A DNA stretch of 64,000 bases from Halorubrum amylolyticum. Lineage in GTDB: Archaea > Halobacteriota > Halobacteria > Halobacteriales > Haloferacaceae. The translations under genes were made by a program, and so were the position numbers. Shown in pieces: positions 48,186-58,056 of this stretch; positions within the stretch are counted from its first letter, which is position 1, and every line of letters starts with the position of its first letter. The notes beneath the pieces were generated by a model. It was not told the origin of the DNA, searched no databases, and saw nothing but the letters and a program-made list of their open reading frames with translations. The DNA is taken from assembly GCF_004114995.1 (NCBI RefSeq), contig NZ_SDJP01000006.1:62001-126000 (forward strand), written 5' to 3'.

Positions 48186-50426
48186 TCACTCCTCAAGGCC
48201 GAGTTCGGACAGCACACGCGAGTCACCAACAAATGACATGTCCGGCGAGGTCACATCGTGAGGCCACCGCCACGTCCGGTTTTTGATCAGATCAAGGGCA
48301 TTGTTGTCACGAGACTTACGCTCAGCGAACTGCCAGAGCGCCCGGCCAGACTCACGCATCCCGGGGGCTTTGCGTGACGTCTGTGGTTTGTAGATCCGCT
48401 CGTTCATCGGCTTGATAAAGTCGGGCTTTTCAATCTCGGTGTAGTCGACAGCGACAGTGTATCGGTCAACAAATGTTTCGTAGGCATTCTTGTACCGTTC
48501 ACGTTTCCCAGCCGCGTCGCTTTGATCCCAATCAGCAGGGTACTCATTTGGATCAAGCCGCTCGAGTTGGTCGCCGTTACGATACCGAAGGCTACTCCGG
48601 GCTAAGTACGCAAGTTGCGTTGGGACAAACGGTCCATGAACCTTCGTCCGGTCGGCAGCACTCGGATCCGATTCGCGGAGGAACTCTTCAAACTCCCATG
48701 TTGCGACGCTCTCGTCAACGGACCCAGCGGCAAGCACCTCCCCATCCGGTGTCTCAAGCCGGAGTTCCGGCTCGATCTGTGATGGCGAACGCGCTTCGAT
48801 ATCAGCATCGTCCTTGGCTTCGGCTTCCGGTGGCTCCTGATACCTTAGATACCACTGGGATGACTCGACATCCGGTGGCAACACCGGGGTACTCCCGTCA
48901 GTAAGCGTCAGCTCGTCCGACATCGTGTACAGCTGTGCGCCATTGTGAACGTCGGTGTCGGTGACGGGCTCTCGAAGTATTTTGGCGATCGATTGCGCTT
49001 TGGACTTATTTTTGGCAACAAAAATGACCTCCATATCATAGTGCGCGGCGCGCGCTGCGTTTGTCAATACATTTGCTGGTTGATCGGTGTTTTCTTCTTC
49101 GACTTCAACGAAGTACTCGATCTCGTCTTTTTGTATCCAGATATCAGGCACAGACTCGGTTGCCTCAGTATCGAGTTGCTTGACCGTCCAGCCAGCGTTC
49201 GCAAAGTAGTCCGCAACCCAGTCCTCGTTGAGCTGATGTTCCGCTGACCCACGAGTGGCCAGTGTGACCGACTGCTCGTCGTCGTACTGGGTGACGTTTT
49301 CGGGCGAAGCGGCCTCCGGATCCGCTGTCTCGCCCGTAGTTGTCGGTACGACGACGGGATTCGTGATCAGCTTGGGCGGATCGATGTAGCCGACGTTCTC
49401 CCACGGAGAGTACTTGATTGAGTCAGACACGAGCGCGACGAACGCTCGCACTGTTCGCTTATCAACTGGGATCTTCGTGTAGTAGTTGGCGTACTGGTAG
49501 AGATTCTCGAGTTCTTTGTCGGTGTCGTGATACCCGGCATACAGGTCATGACAATCCTTGCGACCGGCAAGGACGCGTCGTGCCGCACGGATGATTTCGA
49601 CATCATGTTTGTGTCGTGAGACAGCCTCGTAGCGATCGCCAGAGGTGTCGATATCGAAATACCGTGTCGCATCGAGATCAAAGTTCGAGCGAATCCGATT
49701 CGTTTGGTCGTCATAGTACGTGCTAAGATCGACTCGCTCACCAGTATCGAGATGTTCGGCGAAATCGTGTTCGGTGGCAAGTCCGTAGTTGGGCCGATAA
49801 ACGGCAAGCCGCTGTGAGAGTTCGAATGTGGAGTTATCCCCCCGAGAAATAATTGTCTGTAGCAGATAGGGGATATCCTTGTCGTTGAGATCGCTGATGA
49901 GTTCGACGACACCGTGTGGATTCCGCTGTGCTAACGGTAGCAGATCGGGACTTTCCCGAACCGCAAGCCGACACGTCGGCCGAATGGTTGCTTCAAGCGG
50001 TGACAGATCGACAGCACACCGATCGTAGCCGTACCCATACGGCTTGACGAGATGCTCTTTACACGCCGATTCAAGCGCCCCAGTCGCCGCGCTCGCTTCG
50101 TCGTGAGTCACCGATGTTGAAGTGCCAAATTGGTCAACCTGGGTCTGGCCGGGGTCATCAAGATCATCGTCTTCATCTGGTTGGGCTTGGACCGTCGAAT
50201 CAATCGGGTGAAGCACCCATTCTTGATGCGGTGCTGCCGGCCATGACAACAACTCAAGCCGCCGGAGTTTGGTGTTTGAAAACGCCGATCGGATCACCGA
50301 CGCAAGCGGGTGACTCTGCGCCGGTGGCGTTCCATCAGTGCGTTCCGGTGGCCGCAATCGGAGACAGCCGACGCGGGGCCACTGTGAGTAAATCGCTACG
50401 TCGTCCGCGGCAGATGGGTCTGTCAT
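48186..50426 (-). CDS. Gene X' of the paired X/Y system (746 aa)
   Basis: It overlaps Y' by 4 bp. Residues ~405-500 resemble a restriction-endonuclease-like core: HQLNEDWVADYFANAGWTV (helix), VPDIWIQK (Asp), EYFVEVEEEN (Glu-x-Glu in place of the usual ExK), then PANVLTNAARAAHYDMEVIFVAKN. A second shared domain (SQWYLRYQEP) follows, and the C-terminus ends in KNRTWRWPHDV. The N-terminal 380 residues are not assigned. It is homologous to X (12463) in the core and more weakly elsewhere. A nuclease is possible but the missing Lys makes activity doubtful. Confidence 0.7.
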   Translation of the reverse strand: MTDPSAADDVAIYSQWPRVGCLRLRPPERTDGTPPAQSHPLASVIRSAFSNTKLRRLELLSWPAAPHQEWVLHPIDSTVQAQPDEDDDLDDPGQTQVDQFGTSTSVTHDEASAATGALESACKEHLVKPYGYGYDRCAVDLSPLEATIRPTCRLAVRESPDLLPLAQRNPHGVVELISDLNDKDIPYLLQTIISRGDNSTFELSQRLAVYRPNYGLATEHDFAEHLDTGERVDLSTYYDDQTNRIRSNFDLDATRYFDIDTSGDRYEAVSRHKHDVEIIRAARRVLAGRKDCHDLYAGYHDTDKELENLYQYANYYTKIPVDKRTVRAFVALVSDSIKYSPWENVGYIDPPKLITNPVVVPTTTGETADPEAASPENVTQYDDEQSVTLATRGSAEHQLNEDWVADYFANAGWTVKQLDTEATESVPDIWIQKDEIEYFVEVEEENTDQPANVLTNAARAAHYDMEVIFVAKNKSKAQSIAKILREPVTDTDVHNGAQLYTMSDELTLTDGSTPVLPPDVESSQWYLRYQEPPEAEAKDDADIEARSPSQIEPELRLETPDGEVLAAGSVDESVATWEFEEFLRESDPSAADRTKVHGPFVPTQLAYLARSSLRYRNGDQLERLDPNEYPADWDQSDAAGKRERYKNAYETFVDRYTVAVDYTEIEKPDFIKPMNERIYKPQTSRKAPGMRESGRALWQFAERKSRDNNALDLIKNRTWRWPHDVTSPDMSFVGDSRVLSELGLEE

Positions 50427-52708
50427 TTGTAATCAGGATCAATCGCAAGGGTCTCTGCAAGCGATGCTGTCGGCGTCCCGGCCGCCGTCGCGTCAGCAAA
50501 CGGAGCGGCCGGCCGATCCGCTGTCGTGTCCGGGTAGATCCACCCACGTTGGGTGAGCGTCATGGTGTCGGCCTTCTTGAGTGCTGAGTCGAAACTGACT
50601 GGCCCAGTGATCCGGCGTGAGAGTTCTGTCACCAGCCGCTTGAGCTTCGCGTGTGACACCACCGTGGCCGACTGTGGCCACAACAAGCGGCGACACGCAG
50701 TCGCGATCGTTGACGCTGTCAGCGTCGTCTCAGCCTGACACGTGTACGTGGTGACGAATTCTTCGAGAGCCGTTTCGAGTGACTCCTCGTATCTCCCGAA
50801 CCGCCGGCGTGGATCAACCACCGACGGGCCCGGAGGCCCGAGTGAGAGACACGTCGCGCGTGGACTCCACCAGCGCCGCGCGGGGACAGCTGGCAACGGG
50901 ATCGACCGATACTCGGCAGCGAGCGCAGCTGGCGTGTCGTACTGATCGCGAGCGACGCCATCGGTCGTCCGCACAACCGGCGACGAGTCTGGGTCGACCC
51001 ATCGTAGCGGGGTCGAGGGGTCATCGAACGGGACTGTCGGTCGAAGCGGATCCCCCCAGACGGTCCCACTGACGAGACACGCATCAGCGGCATACAACCG
51101 AACTGTTCCATCTGGGTCGATCGTCCACTGAAGCGGCATCTCGCGGGGGACGACAGCAACGTGTCCCGACGTGATCCAGTGGCGGGCAGTCCGCGGATAC
51201 AGCACCGTTTCCGAGTCGGCTGCCTCAACAAACGGCTCTCGCAGGATTGCGGCCGCCCGCTCGGCTGCGGCCTGCGTTTCGGTGACGACCGTTATCGCAT
51301 GCGTCTCGACACCATGCGAGGCGGCCGCAATGAGTTCGCCTGGCGGAACGGTGCCATCATCATCAACTACAAGACTACTCGGGTCACCGTCTGGCGGTCG
51401 CCGTTCAGCGATCGCCCACGGCGTATCAACACCAAGCGTCGCAGCCAACGACAGCGAATCCCCGTATTCACGAAGCCGCTTGATCGCCCGCCGTGTCACG
51501 GCCGGCGCTGCCGGCCCCAACTCCCCGGCTCGCAGCGACGGTGTCGGCCAGTCAGCCGTCGTCGCCGGCGCTGGGGTCCAGAGGTGAGACGACGACTCAT
51601 CACCAGCCGGCGCGCGTGGGTGATGCCCAGCCGTTTCATCGGTCCCGGGGGCGGCTCGAAGCAACGCGAGCGGCTCAAGAATGGGTGGCCGCCGATCGAA
51701 GTCGTGTTGGGTGTCCCACGCCGACGTCTCATACCCCCAGACGAGTCCCAGCATGCTCGTCAGTGACGCAGCCTCAACTTCGAGTGTCGGTGAATACTCG
51801 AGGGCGTCGTACTGGTCGGTAAGCGGCTGTGGATCCCCAAGCGTTCCGAGCAATCGCTGATACTCCAGTTGTTGGGTACAAAGATCAACCAACGTGCTCG
51901 CAGCCGTACCAGCCCCGGGCTGGCGGTGAAGCGTCGGGTGACACGGGGACTGGCTGGCCCACGTCTTGGGGTCCCACCCATCCTCGGTCAACAACTCCCA
52001 CGGTGACGTGATCGCGTCGGTGTCGTACTGCGCTGCGAGCGACGGCGCAGTGTCCCGCTTGCTGTGGCGTGCGAGATCGCGCCGTTGGAGCGTGCGTGCC
52101 TGCGGGGAGAACTGCCCAACCTGTTGTTCGACGTGGTAGGTGCCCGACCCAGTCGGCGCGATAATCGTGCGCGCAACGTGCGGGACCGACCGCTCAAGCA
52201 GCCCGTCGAGATACGTCGCCAGATGGCTCTGTGAGCCAGCTCGATCGACTGCGATCGGCGCCTCCGCATCGGTCACCAGTCGGGTCGTGAGTGTCTGTGT
52301 CCGGCCGAGCGGCGTTGGATCGCAGGTGACGATTTCGACACCGACCCGATCAACGAGTTGGTCCGCGAGCCACGTCCCAAACCGTACCGTAAGCGTATCG
52401 CTATCCTGAACGCTGGCAGAAGTCGTCTCAATCTCCGGGTCCGAGGGAATCGGGAGTGCCGAACCGCGACTGCTGTCCGGGGCTGGACACGCCCGGAGGA
52501 GATACTCCTCGTGAGCGAGCCCCCGGTAACACAGGATGTCGATGGCCCGAAGATTCGCCTGGGCAGCGGTACAGATCGTCTCGATTGCCTGTGCCAGCAC
52601 ACCCCCCATCGAATCGGCGATCCGCGCAGCTGGATCGGTGACGCCTGGCGGAATCAGTCGGACCCACTGGGCGTCGGTCTCGGCGGGTGTCTGTGACGCG
52701 GTCAGCAC
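50423..52708 (-). CDS. Gene Y' of the paired X/Y system (761 aa)
   Basis: First gene of the minus-strand Y'-X' operon. It shares with Y (14747) the segments YLDGLLERSVPHVARTII, YDTDAITSPWELL, LALLRAAPG, the core SLVVDDDGTVPPGELIAAAS ... AITVVTETQAAAERAAAILREPF, QWTIDPDGTVRLY and a C-terminal TQRGWIYPD. A proline/threonine-rich linker covers about 375-415. The gene order is Y-X here but X-Y at 12.5 kb, so the pair has been rearranged while staying coupled. No catalytic motif is obvious. Confidence 0.7.
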   Translation of the reverse strand: MLTASQTPAETDAQWVRLIPPGVTDPAARIADSMGGVLAQAIETICTAAQANLRAIDILCYRGLAHEEYLLRACPAPDSSRGSALPIPSDPEIETTSASVQDSDTLTVRFGTWLADQLVDRVGVEIVTCDPTPLGRTQTLTTRLVTDAEAPIAVDRAGSQSHLATYLDGLLERSVPHVARTIIAPTGSGTYHVEQQVGQFSPQARTLQRRDLARHSKRDTAPSLAAQYDTDAITSPWELLTEDGWDPKTWASQSPCHPTLHRQPGAGTAASTLVDLCTQQLEYQRLLGTLGDPQPLTDQYDALEYSPTLEVEAASLTSMLGLVWGYETSAWDTQHDFDRRPPILEPLALLRAAPGTDETAGHHPRAPAGDESSSHLWTPAPATTADWPTPSLRAGELGPAAPAVTRRAIKRLREYGDSLSLAATLGVDTPWAIAERRPPDGDPSSLVVDDDGTVPPGELIAAASHGVETHAITVVTETQAAAERAAAILREPFVEAADSETVLYPRTARHWITSGHVAVVPREMPLQWTIDPDGTVRLYAADACLVSGTVWGDPLRPTVPFDDPSTPLRWVDPDSSPVVRTTDGVARDQYDTPAALAAEYRSIPLPAVPARRWWSPRATCLSLGPPGPSVVDPRRRFGRYEESLETALEEFVTTYTCQAETTLTASTIATACRRLLWPQSATVVSHAKLKRLVTELSRRITGPVSFDSALKKADTMTLTQRGWIYPDTTADRPAAPFADATAAGTPTASLAETLAIDPDYK

Positions 52709-53560
52709 TGGTCACCTGTCGCCAGCTGAGCGCGCTGCCTGGTCGCTGCTGGCCGCGGGACCTGTCGGGTGCCGGGACTCGCTCGGGGCTGTCCTAGTGG
52801 CCACCGGCGTCGCGGCACCTGGCACTCCCGAGCGTCGCCCGGACGTCGTCGACGCGATCGATGAGCGCGTTCGGGACGTGTCCAGGCCCCCCACGGCGGT
52901 GACCCGGTGCGCCGCCGTCGAGCCATTCGCCGTGTCAGGGTGCGACAGCCAGCGTGTCGCCACGCCGCAGGCGACCACGCTCTCTGGCTCGCTCTCGTTG
53001 TCGTTCGGGCTGGTGGCGTCTCCTGTACGCCGTCGCGTCGAACGGACGCGTGAGGGCACACTTGTGACGGTCGGGGTCCGTCCGGCGGCTGGCAGCGAGC
53101 CCGACGGTACTGGTCGTCGACAGGAGCGGGTACCCGCTCGTCTCCGAGCGTGAGCCCAGTCGCCCACCGGCACCACACCGGCACCACAACTCGTCGTTGT
53201 CGCAACATATCGTGTGGTCAGGCGGTCCTCGATACCGCAGTATAAACGGCCGGCCGAGAATATTGATTGTGATAATACACAGCCAGATCTGGGTTGTCGT
53301 GTCGGTGATGGAGACCCAATTACGGTGACGGTTACAAGTAGTCTAAATCGACAGCAGGCGCCGAGTTATGGTGACCACAATCCGACTGATAATAAGAATA
53401 AGAACGGGAGCAAAAGGGGGACTGGGAAGAGCGGGATTCAGGACGGAGCCGCGCAATAATTTGCGTGACACACACTAAGCATGTGGACGCCGACAGCCGC
53501 AACGACAGCCGAGAGACTGCGCGTGTGCTCTTTGTGTGGCCACACGAGTCCAGTATCAAT
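52709..53560. other. Gene-free region upstream of Y'
   Basis: GC-rich at first, then AT-rich around 53240-53460. Frames here have no homology or domain signal. The Y' promoter should lie just after 52709. The longest open frames on either strand are explained by base composition. Confidence 0.45.
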
Positions 53561-53780
53561 CCAAACCGATCCCACCACGACCCTCGAATCATTGGAGTAT
53601 TGATCCAAGCCGATCCCGCCACGACCCTCGAATTGTTGGAGTATCGATCCAAACCGATCCCACCACGACCCTCGAATTGTTGGAGTATCGATCCAAACCG
53701 ATCCCACCACGACCCTCGAATTGTTGGAGTATCGATCCAAACCGATCCCACCACGACCAGCAAACCATTAGAGGATCAAT
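53561..53780. repeat. 44-bp tandem repeat, about five units
   Basis: Unit CCAAACCGATCCCACCACGA followed by CCCTCGAATTGTTGGAGTAT and CGAT. Units begin at 53561, 53605, 53649, 53693 and 53737. The middle three are nearly identical, the first slightly changed and the last degenerate in its second half. 44 is not a multiple of three, so this is not a coding repeat. Confidence 0.85.
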
Positions 53781-53849
53781 CCGAACAGACTCCGTCGTGA
53801 GTCCAGCGCGATCCCGTCATGACCGGTAAGTGATCGAGGTGAGCGTTCG

Positions 53850-54070
53850 ACGTGAGCCCACCGTGATCCCAGAGTAATTCTAGTGTGAGCCCACCGTGAT
53901 CCCAGAGTAATTCTAGTGTGAGCCCACCGTGATCCCAGAGTACTTTTTGTCTGAACCCACCGAGAGCCCAGAGTAATGCTCCTGTGAACCCACCGAGAGC
54001 CCAGAGTAATGCTCCTGTGAACCCACCGAGAGCCCAGAGTAATGCTCCTGTGAACCCACCGAGAGCCCAG
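53850..54070. repeat. 33-bp tandem repeat, about seven units
   Basis: Unit GTGTGAGCCCACCGTGATCC CAGAGTAATTCTA in units 1-3 (from 53850, 53883, 53916). A variant, CTGTGAACCCACCGAGAGCC CAGAGTAATGCTC, fills units 4-6 (from 53949, 53982, 54015), with a partial seventh from 54048. The sharp change between subtypes suggests two rounds of amplification. Confidence 0.85.
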
Positions 54071-55355
54071 GTGTTCCCAGATCGATCCGGGACGTGAGAC
54101 CAACCTCCCACCACACGCACCACGACGTCGCCTCCGCTCTTGGTATGGCGCCCTTCCGGACGGCCTCGCTGTCGACGTCGTCGTGACGCTTTGTGTACCA
54201 GCACAGCACCGTACGATCGATCCGTCACCACCACAGCAACACCGACTGTCCCACGCCGCACAGCTCCCTCACGACCGTGGTGTCCCCCACGACGATCACA
54301 ACGCAAGGCGCCGTCGTCCCCAGGCCGACATCACGCTCAGCACAACGCCACTAGTCGCCACGCCCATGCTCGCACGACTGAACGACCGCACACACCACAC
54401 TGAGACACCGCCGTGACCACTGCGACGCACCGAGACGCACGGCTCACCAGCAAACGTCTCTCCCTGAACGAGACCACAGTCCATCCCCCGTTAGGAGATG
54501 GGACGCCAGACAGCCACGGCGCACTCGCTCGACAGTGTGTCCCAATTCGCCACCCGATCGCCTGTCGCGTCGATCCATGCCGCTGACTGAAGACATCCCT
54601 GAGGGCTCTCCGCTCGATCCGTGTAACCAGATCATGACCCACCCGACCACCGCATTGTCACTCCGTGCGTGCACCAGTAGCGACCCCCTTGTTCCCGACG
54701 CCAACAACGATCGCGACACCCCACAGCCACGACGACGACGCCGTCGGTTGGGGAAGCGCCCAGCACGACGCCACACGACACACAACAGTTTCACCCACCC
54801 TCGATTCAGTCGCACCCGTCGGCTCGCACCGTCACTCGGGACGGCTGACTCGCGTCTGGCCACCGCCCGTGCGGCCGATACCACATATCTCGACCCGCAG
54901 GAGACTGACAATCGCTCGGTGAACACGTCCGTGGTTCCTTATCGCGCCCTCCTCGTGGCCTACGTCTGAGGGCTCCAGTTGGACACAACACACACCGGTG
55001 ACAGCTGAGTTGCGCTCACGGTGTGGCCCCAGCAGCGCCGCCCCACAGCGGCTCGCAGCGAGTCGGGCGCAACGATTGCCACCAAGCAGTGAATCCCTCA
55101 CGGCGCCATCTCGAAGCGGGGTCATGTTATCGCTCCCCGCCGTTCGAGGGCTCGCTATCTTGAAGCCGACTGGGTGATCGCTTGTGTGAGACTCACCAAG
55201 TCAGTTGTTGTGCGTACCCGCTTCCGTCCGGAGGCGTATCCGTTGGCTGAGACAGACTTCGTCGCGCCCGGACCCATAGATCCGTCCGCCCTCGGGCACG
55301 CCCGTCGATTCTCTATCGCCGGACCAGCCGCTGGTGAAGCAACGACTCGCCGTTC
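54071..55355. other. Gene-free GC-rich region between repeat arrays
   Basis: No frame has convincing composition; the predicted peptides are Arg, Pro and Ser rich, as expected from non-coding GC-rich DNA. No RNA gene recognised. Confidence 0.45.
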
Positions 55356-55850
55356 CCAGCCGCAAGACCAGTTGGTCCCGACCGCAGGCCCACTCGTTCC
55401 CCACGCAAGACACCCCGTTCCGGGAAGAACAACTCCCCGTTTCCCAACGCAAGACACCACGTTCCCCAACGCAGGACAGGCGCTTCCTCAACGCAAGACA
55501 CCACGTTCCCCAACGCAGGACAGGCGCTTCCTCAACGCAAGACACCACGTTCCCCAACGCAGGACAGACAGTTCCCCAACGCAGGACACCACGTTTCCTA
55601 CCGCAGGACAGACAGTTCCCCAACGCAAGACTCCCTGTTTCCTACCGCAGGACACAGCTTCCCCAACGCAAGACTCCCCATTCCCCAACGCAGGACATCT
55701 TGTTTCCCAACGCAAGACACTACGTTCCTGAAAGAACAACTCTCTGTTCCCCAACGCAAGACATCTCGTTTCCTGCCGCAAGACACCGCGTTCCTGAAAG
55801 AACAACTTCCTGTTCCCCAACGCAGGACACCACGTTTCCTCCCGTAGGAC
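55356..55850. repeat. Iteron-like array of about 20 short repeats
   Basis: The core words CAACGCAAGAC and CAACGCAGGAC (with TACCGCAGGAC and similar variants) recur about 20 times, usually preceded by TTCCC or TTTCC and spaced near 28 bp. Short inserts GAAAGAACAACT and GGAAGAACAACT occur three times. The regular binding-site-like spacing resembles replication iterons or a partition site. The long frames across it are repeat artefacts. Confidence 0.75.
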
Positions 55851-56610
55851 GCCCGCCTGCTCGATGAAGAAGTCTCATGTCCTCGCGACAGACCACCAGT
55901 TGCTACTCGGGACTGTCCGTTTGCTTCCAGACAATCACCCTGCTTCCCGGCGTGGCATCGTCTGTTGGCTGCCACCGGATCGCAGGTCTCCTGAGAGGCG
56001 TGTCTGATGGAGCGATATTACAGCCGTCTCACCAGGCTGTGGCGAGCCGCATCACTGTCGGCCTGTGGCTTCCAGTGTGCGTGGCCTTGGTTGGCTGACG
56101 ACAAGAGGTGAATTGCTACTGAGCAGATCAGACCGGAACCATCCACGTGGGTTCGTCCTCGGTGTGGCTGCCCATGTTGATGCTGCGTCGACTGGTCTCC
56201 CCGGGTCTCAGCGCGATGGTCGCTTGCCGATCTGTGTAGTGTATGGGATCGGGTGTCCGTACCGGTCAGTGGTCGCTTGGGCCCCGGTGGGTGGCACCGC
56301 CCTATGTTATTCACACGCTCTGTCGGATCCTCTGGGTAGCTCTTTTTTTATTTTTATTATCAGTCGGTTCTTCGACAGAGTAACCCCGCTACGTCTTGCG
56401 ATTATACTGCTTATTGTCCGTAATTTAGAACTTCAGCTAAGCGGTCTAAGTATAATCGTGTCGGTAATCGGGTGTGATGGCAACGCTACCGTATTTTTGT
56501 GAATTATTCTATTTAAATTTGAATGAGGGGCTCCGTTGAAATCCTCAGAAAGTGATACGTTCTACTCCGGTTCCGGTCAATACAGGTGACTCAGAAACCT
56601 ATATCGGTCG
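55851..56610. other. Gene-free region between the iteron-like array and HicBA
   Basis: No supported gene. It becomes AT-rich from about 56340 (runs of T and A at 56343-56362 and 56500-56525), a candidate unwinding region next to the iteron-like array if this is an origin. Confidence 0.4.
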
Positions 56611-56868
56611 TCACCGATTCTCGTCGATCCACTCGCAGAACGCTTCGAAATTCTCCGCACCGGCGTCGTCAGCAATATCATGGAGCGTTCCGATGCTGAT
56701 TGAGTCGTGGGCCGGAACAATCACGGTACGCGTATCCGTGTTCTCATGGCTTTCTGGTGGGTCCCATCGAAGAATCAGGTGATCCCCTGTGGTACGGACG
56801 TGCTGAAATCCACCAACGTTCGCCAGCACTTTGTACACGTCTTCACCGGAAAAATCCCGCGTCACCAT
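56611..56868 (-). CDS. hicA: HicA mRNA interferase toxin (85 aa), second copy
   Basis: FSGEDVYKVLANVGGFQHVRTTGDHLILRWDPP has the catalytic His in the TGDHLIL motif. TVIVPAHDSISIGTLHDIADDAG follows. Normal length. It is 2 bp downstream of hicB. Diverged from the 35134 copy, so an independent toxin-antitoxin locus. Confidence 0.85.
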   Translation of the reverse strand: MVTRDFSGEDVYKVLANVGGFQHVRTTGDHLILRWDPPESHENTDTRTVIVPAHDSISIGTLHDIADDAGAENFEAFCEWIDENR

Positions 56869-56870
56869 TG

Positions 56871-57146
56871 CTACTGTAAGACATCGGGGATCTCATCGCT
56901 CTGTGATTGAGCGACTTCAGGATCAACACCGAGGTCACGTATCTCCTCATCGGTTGGAGGCCGCCCGCCATCACCTTCTACCGCCTCAATGACGGCATCA
57001 AGATTGTCAAGTGCTACGTCCCGGCTTTTACCTTGAGCAGTCACGCCGACACGGAGATCACGAGCCGTCCACTGGCCATCTGGGTTCTTCACTAAGCGGA
57101 TTTCCCGTTCAGGAGGGTCCGAATTCCCAGAATCAGCTCGTGCCAT
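56871..57146 (-). CDS. hicB: HicB antitoxin (91 aa), second copy
   Basis: HicB core: REIRLVKNPDGQWTARDLRVGVTAQGKSRDVALDNLDAVIEA, then PPTDEEIRDLGVDPE. The start MARADSGN at 57146 is preferred over the extension to 57173. Unlike the 35 kb locus no extra HTH gene precedes it. Confidence 0.8.
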   Translation of the reverse strand: MARADSGNSDPPEREIRLVKNPDGQWTARDLRVGVTAQGKSRDVALDNLDAVIEAVEGDGGRPPTDEEIRDLGVDPEVAQSQSDEIPDVLQ

Positions 57147-57383
57147 ACCTGTCAGTACTTCACCGAGACGCAAAACGCTTCGGGAGACCTACCGTCTCAC
57201 ACAGACCATTGATGCTCGATACGCACTCTTTGTCGACCGGTTGTTTCAGCCGATGATATGTCTGAATAATAGGATTTCAGCAGAGCCGAATGAGAATTTG
57301 GATTGCGGTACGTCAAGTGAACGCCTGTGGGCTCAGCCATCGAGATCTGATCCCGTCTAGTAGTTGGTGAACGCACCCCGGGG

Positions 57384-58046
57384 TCAAGCCCCGGGGCTTC
57401 CTGCTTCAACGACGCGCTTTGCATCCACGGCCTCTCGGTGAGGCGTGAACGTAGGGAGCGCAGTCTGCACAGGCGTTGATTCGGACTGTCCCAGCCCTAA
57501 CTGCCGCAATCCACGAGTGAGAATATTCTTCGCCGCGTTCAAATCACGATCTTCCTTGTGTCCGCACGCAGGGCACGAATGCTCCCGCACCCAGATCGGC
57601 TTGGCCGTCTCGACGCCACAAACCGAACACTCTTTTGTCGTCCCGCGAGGTTCAACCGTTTCAACGTGTGTGCCGTGTAATTCACCTTTGTACTCTAACA
57701 GTTCGATGAACCGCGACCACGCCGCATCCTGTTTGCTTTTCGCATTTTGGCTGGTTTCCAGCATCGGTTTCACGTCCAAATCCTCCACGGCCACCACATC
57801 GTACTTTTTCACGAGCCACGTCGTCAGCTTGTGCTGGAAATCTTCGACCTTCCGCTTGATTTTACGTTTGGCTCGCGCCACCTGTTGGCGTTGTTTCTCC
57901 CAATTGTTAGAGCCGTGTTCTTTCCGAGCGAGTTTCCGCTGCTCGCGTGCGTACCGGTCGTACTCATCCGACAGGTCAAGCGTATCCACGGACAGATTTT
58001 TCGAGGTGTGGATGTAGTTGGTGATGCCGAGGTCAGCACCCACACA
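57384..58046 (-). pseudogene. tnpB: C-terminal half of a tnpB split by an ISH8-like element
   Basis: Begins just after the target duplication with CVGADLGITNYIHTS (RuvC Asp). It continues with VVAVEDLDVKPML, CSVCGVET, CPACGHKEDRDLNAAKNIL and ends at 57384. All catalytic residues of the C-terminal half are present. It joins exactly to 59470-60035 when the IS and one target copy are removed. Confidence 0.9.
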
Positions 58047-58056
58047 GTCTTCGGGT
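58047..58056. repeat. Target-site duplication, left copy
   Basis: GTCTTCGGGT, repeated at 59460-59469 on the other side of the element. The 10-bp length is typical of ISH8-type IS4 elements. Confidence 0.9.

Noticed and set aside
46597..48189. 530-residue version of the ATPase
   Set aside because: The added N-terminal 73 residues cross the 16-bp palindrome and have poor composition; the ATPase family begins at MINRENELEW.
53438..53829. Long open frames across the 44-bp repeats
   Set aside because: They exist on both strands and in several frames, shift frame from unit to unit and encode only repeat peptides. Best explained as non-coding repeats.
53850..54070. CRISPR array
   Set aside because: Units are contiguous 33-bp tandem repeats without spacers.
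54535..54969. 144-residue frame in the repeat-rich region
   Set aside because: Very Arg/Thr/Pro-rich with no motif; consistent with non-coding GC-rich DNA.
55356..55850. CRISPR array
   Set aside because: The repeated core is about 11-16 bp with spacers that are themselves repeated; there are no uniform unique spacers and no cas genes.
55174..55867. Reading frames with FPTQDTTF / VPQRRTP-type repeats
   Set aside because: Produced by the iteron-like array in different frames on both strands; no start context and no conservation of one frame.
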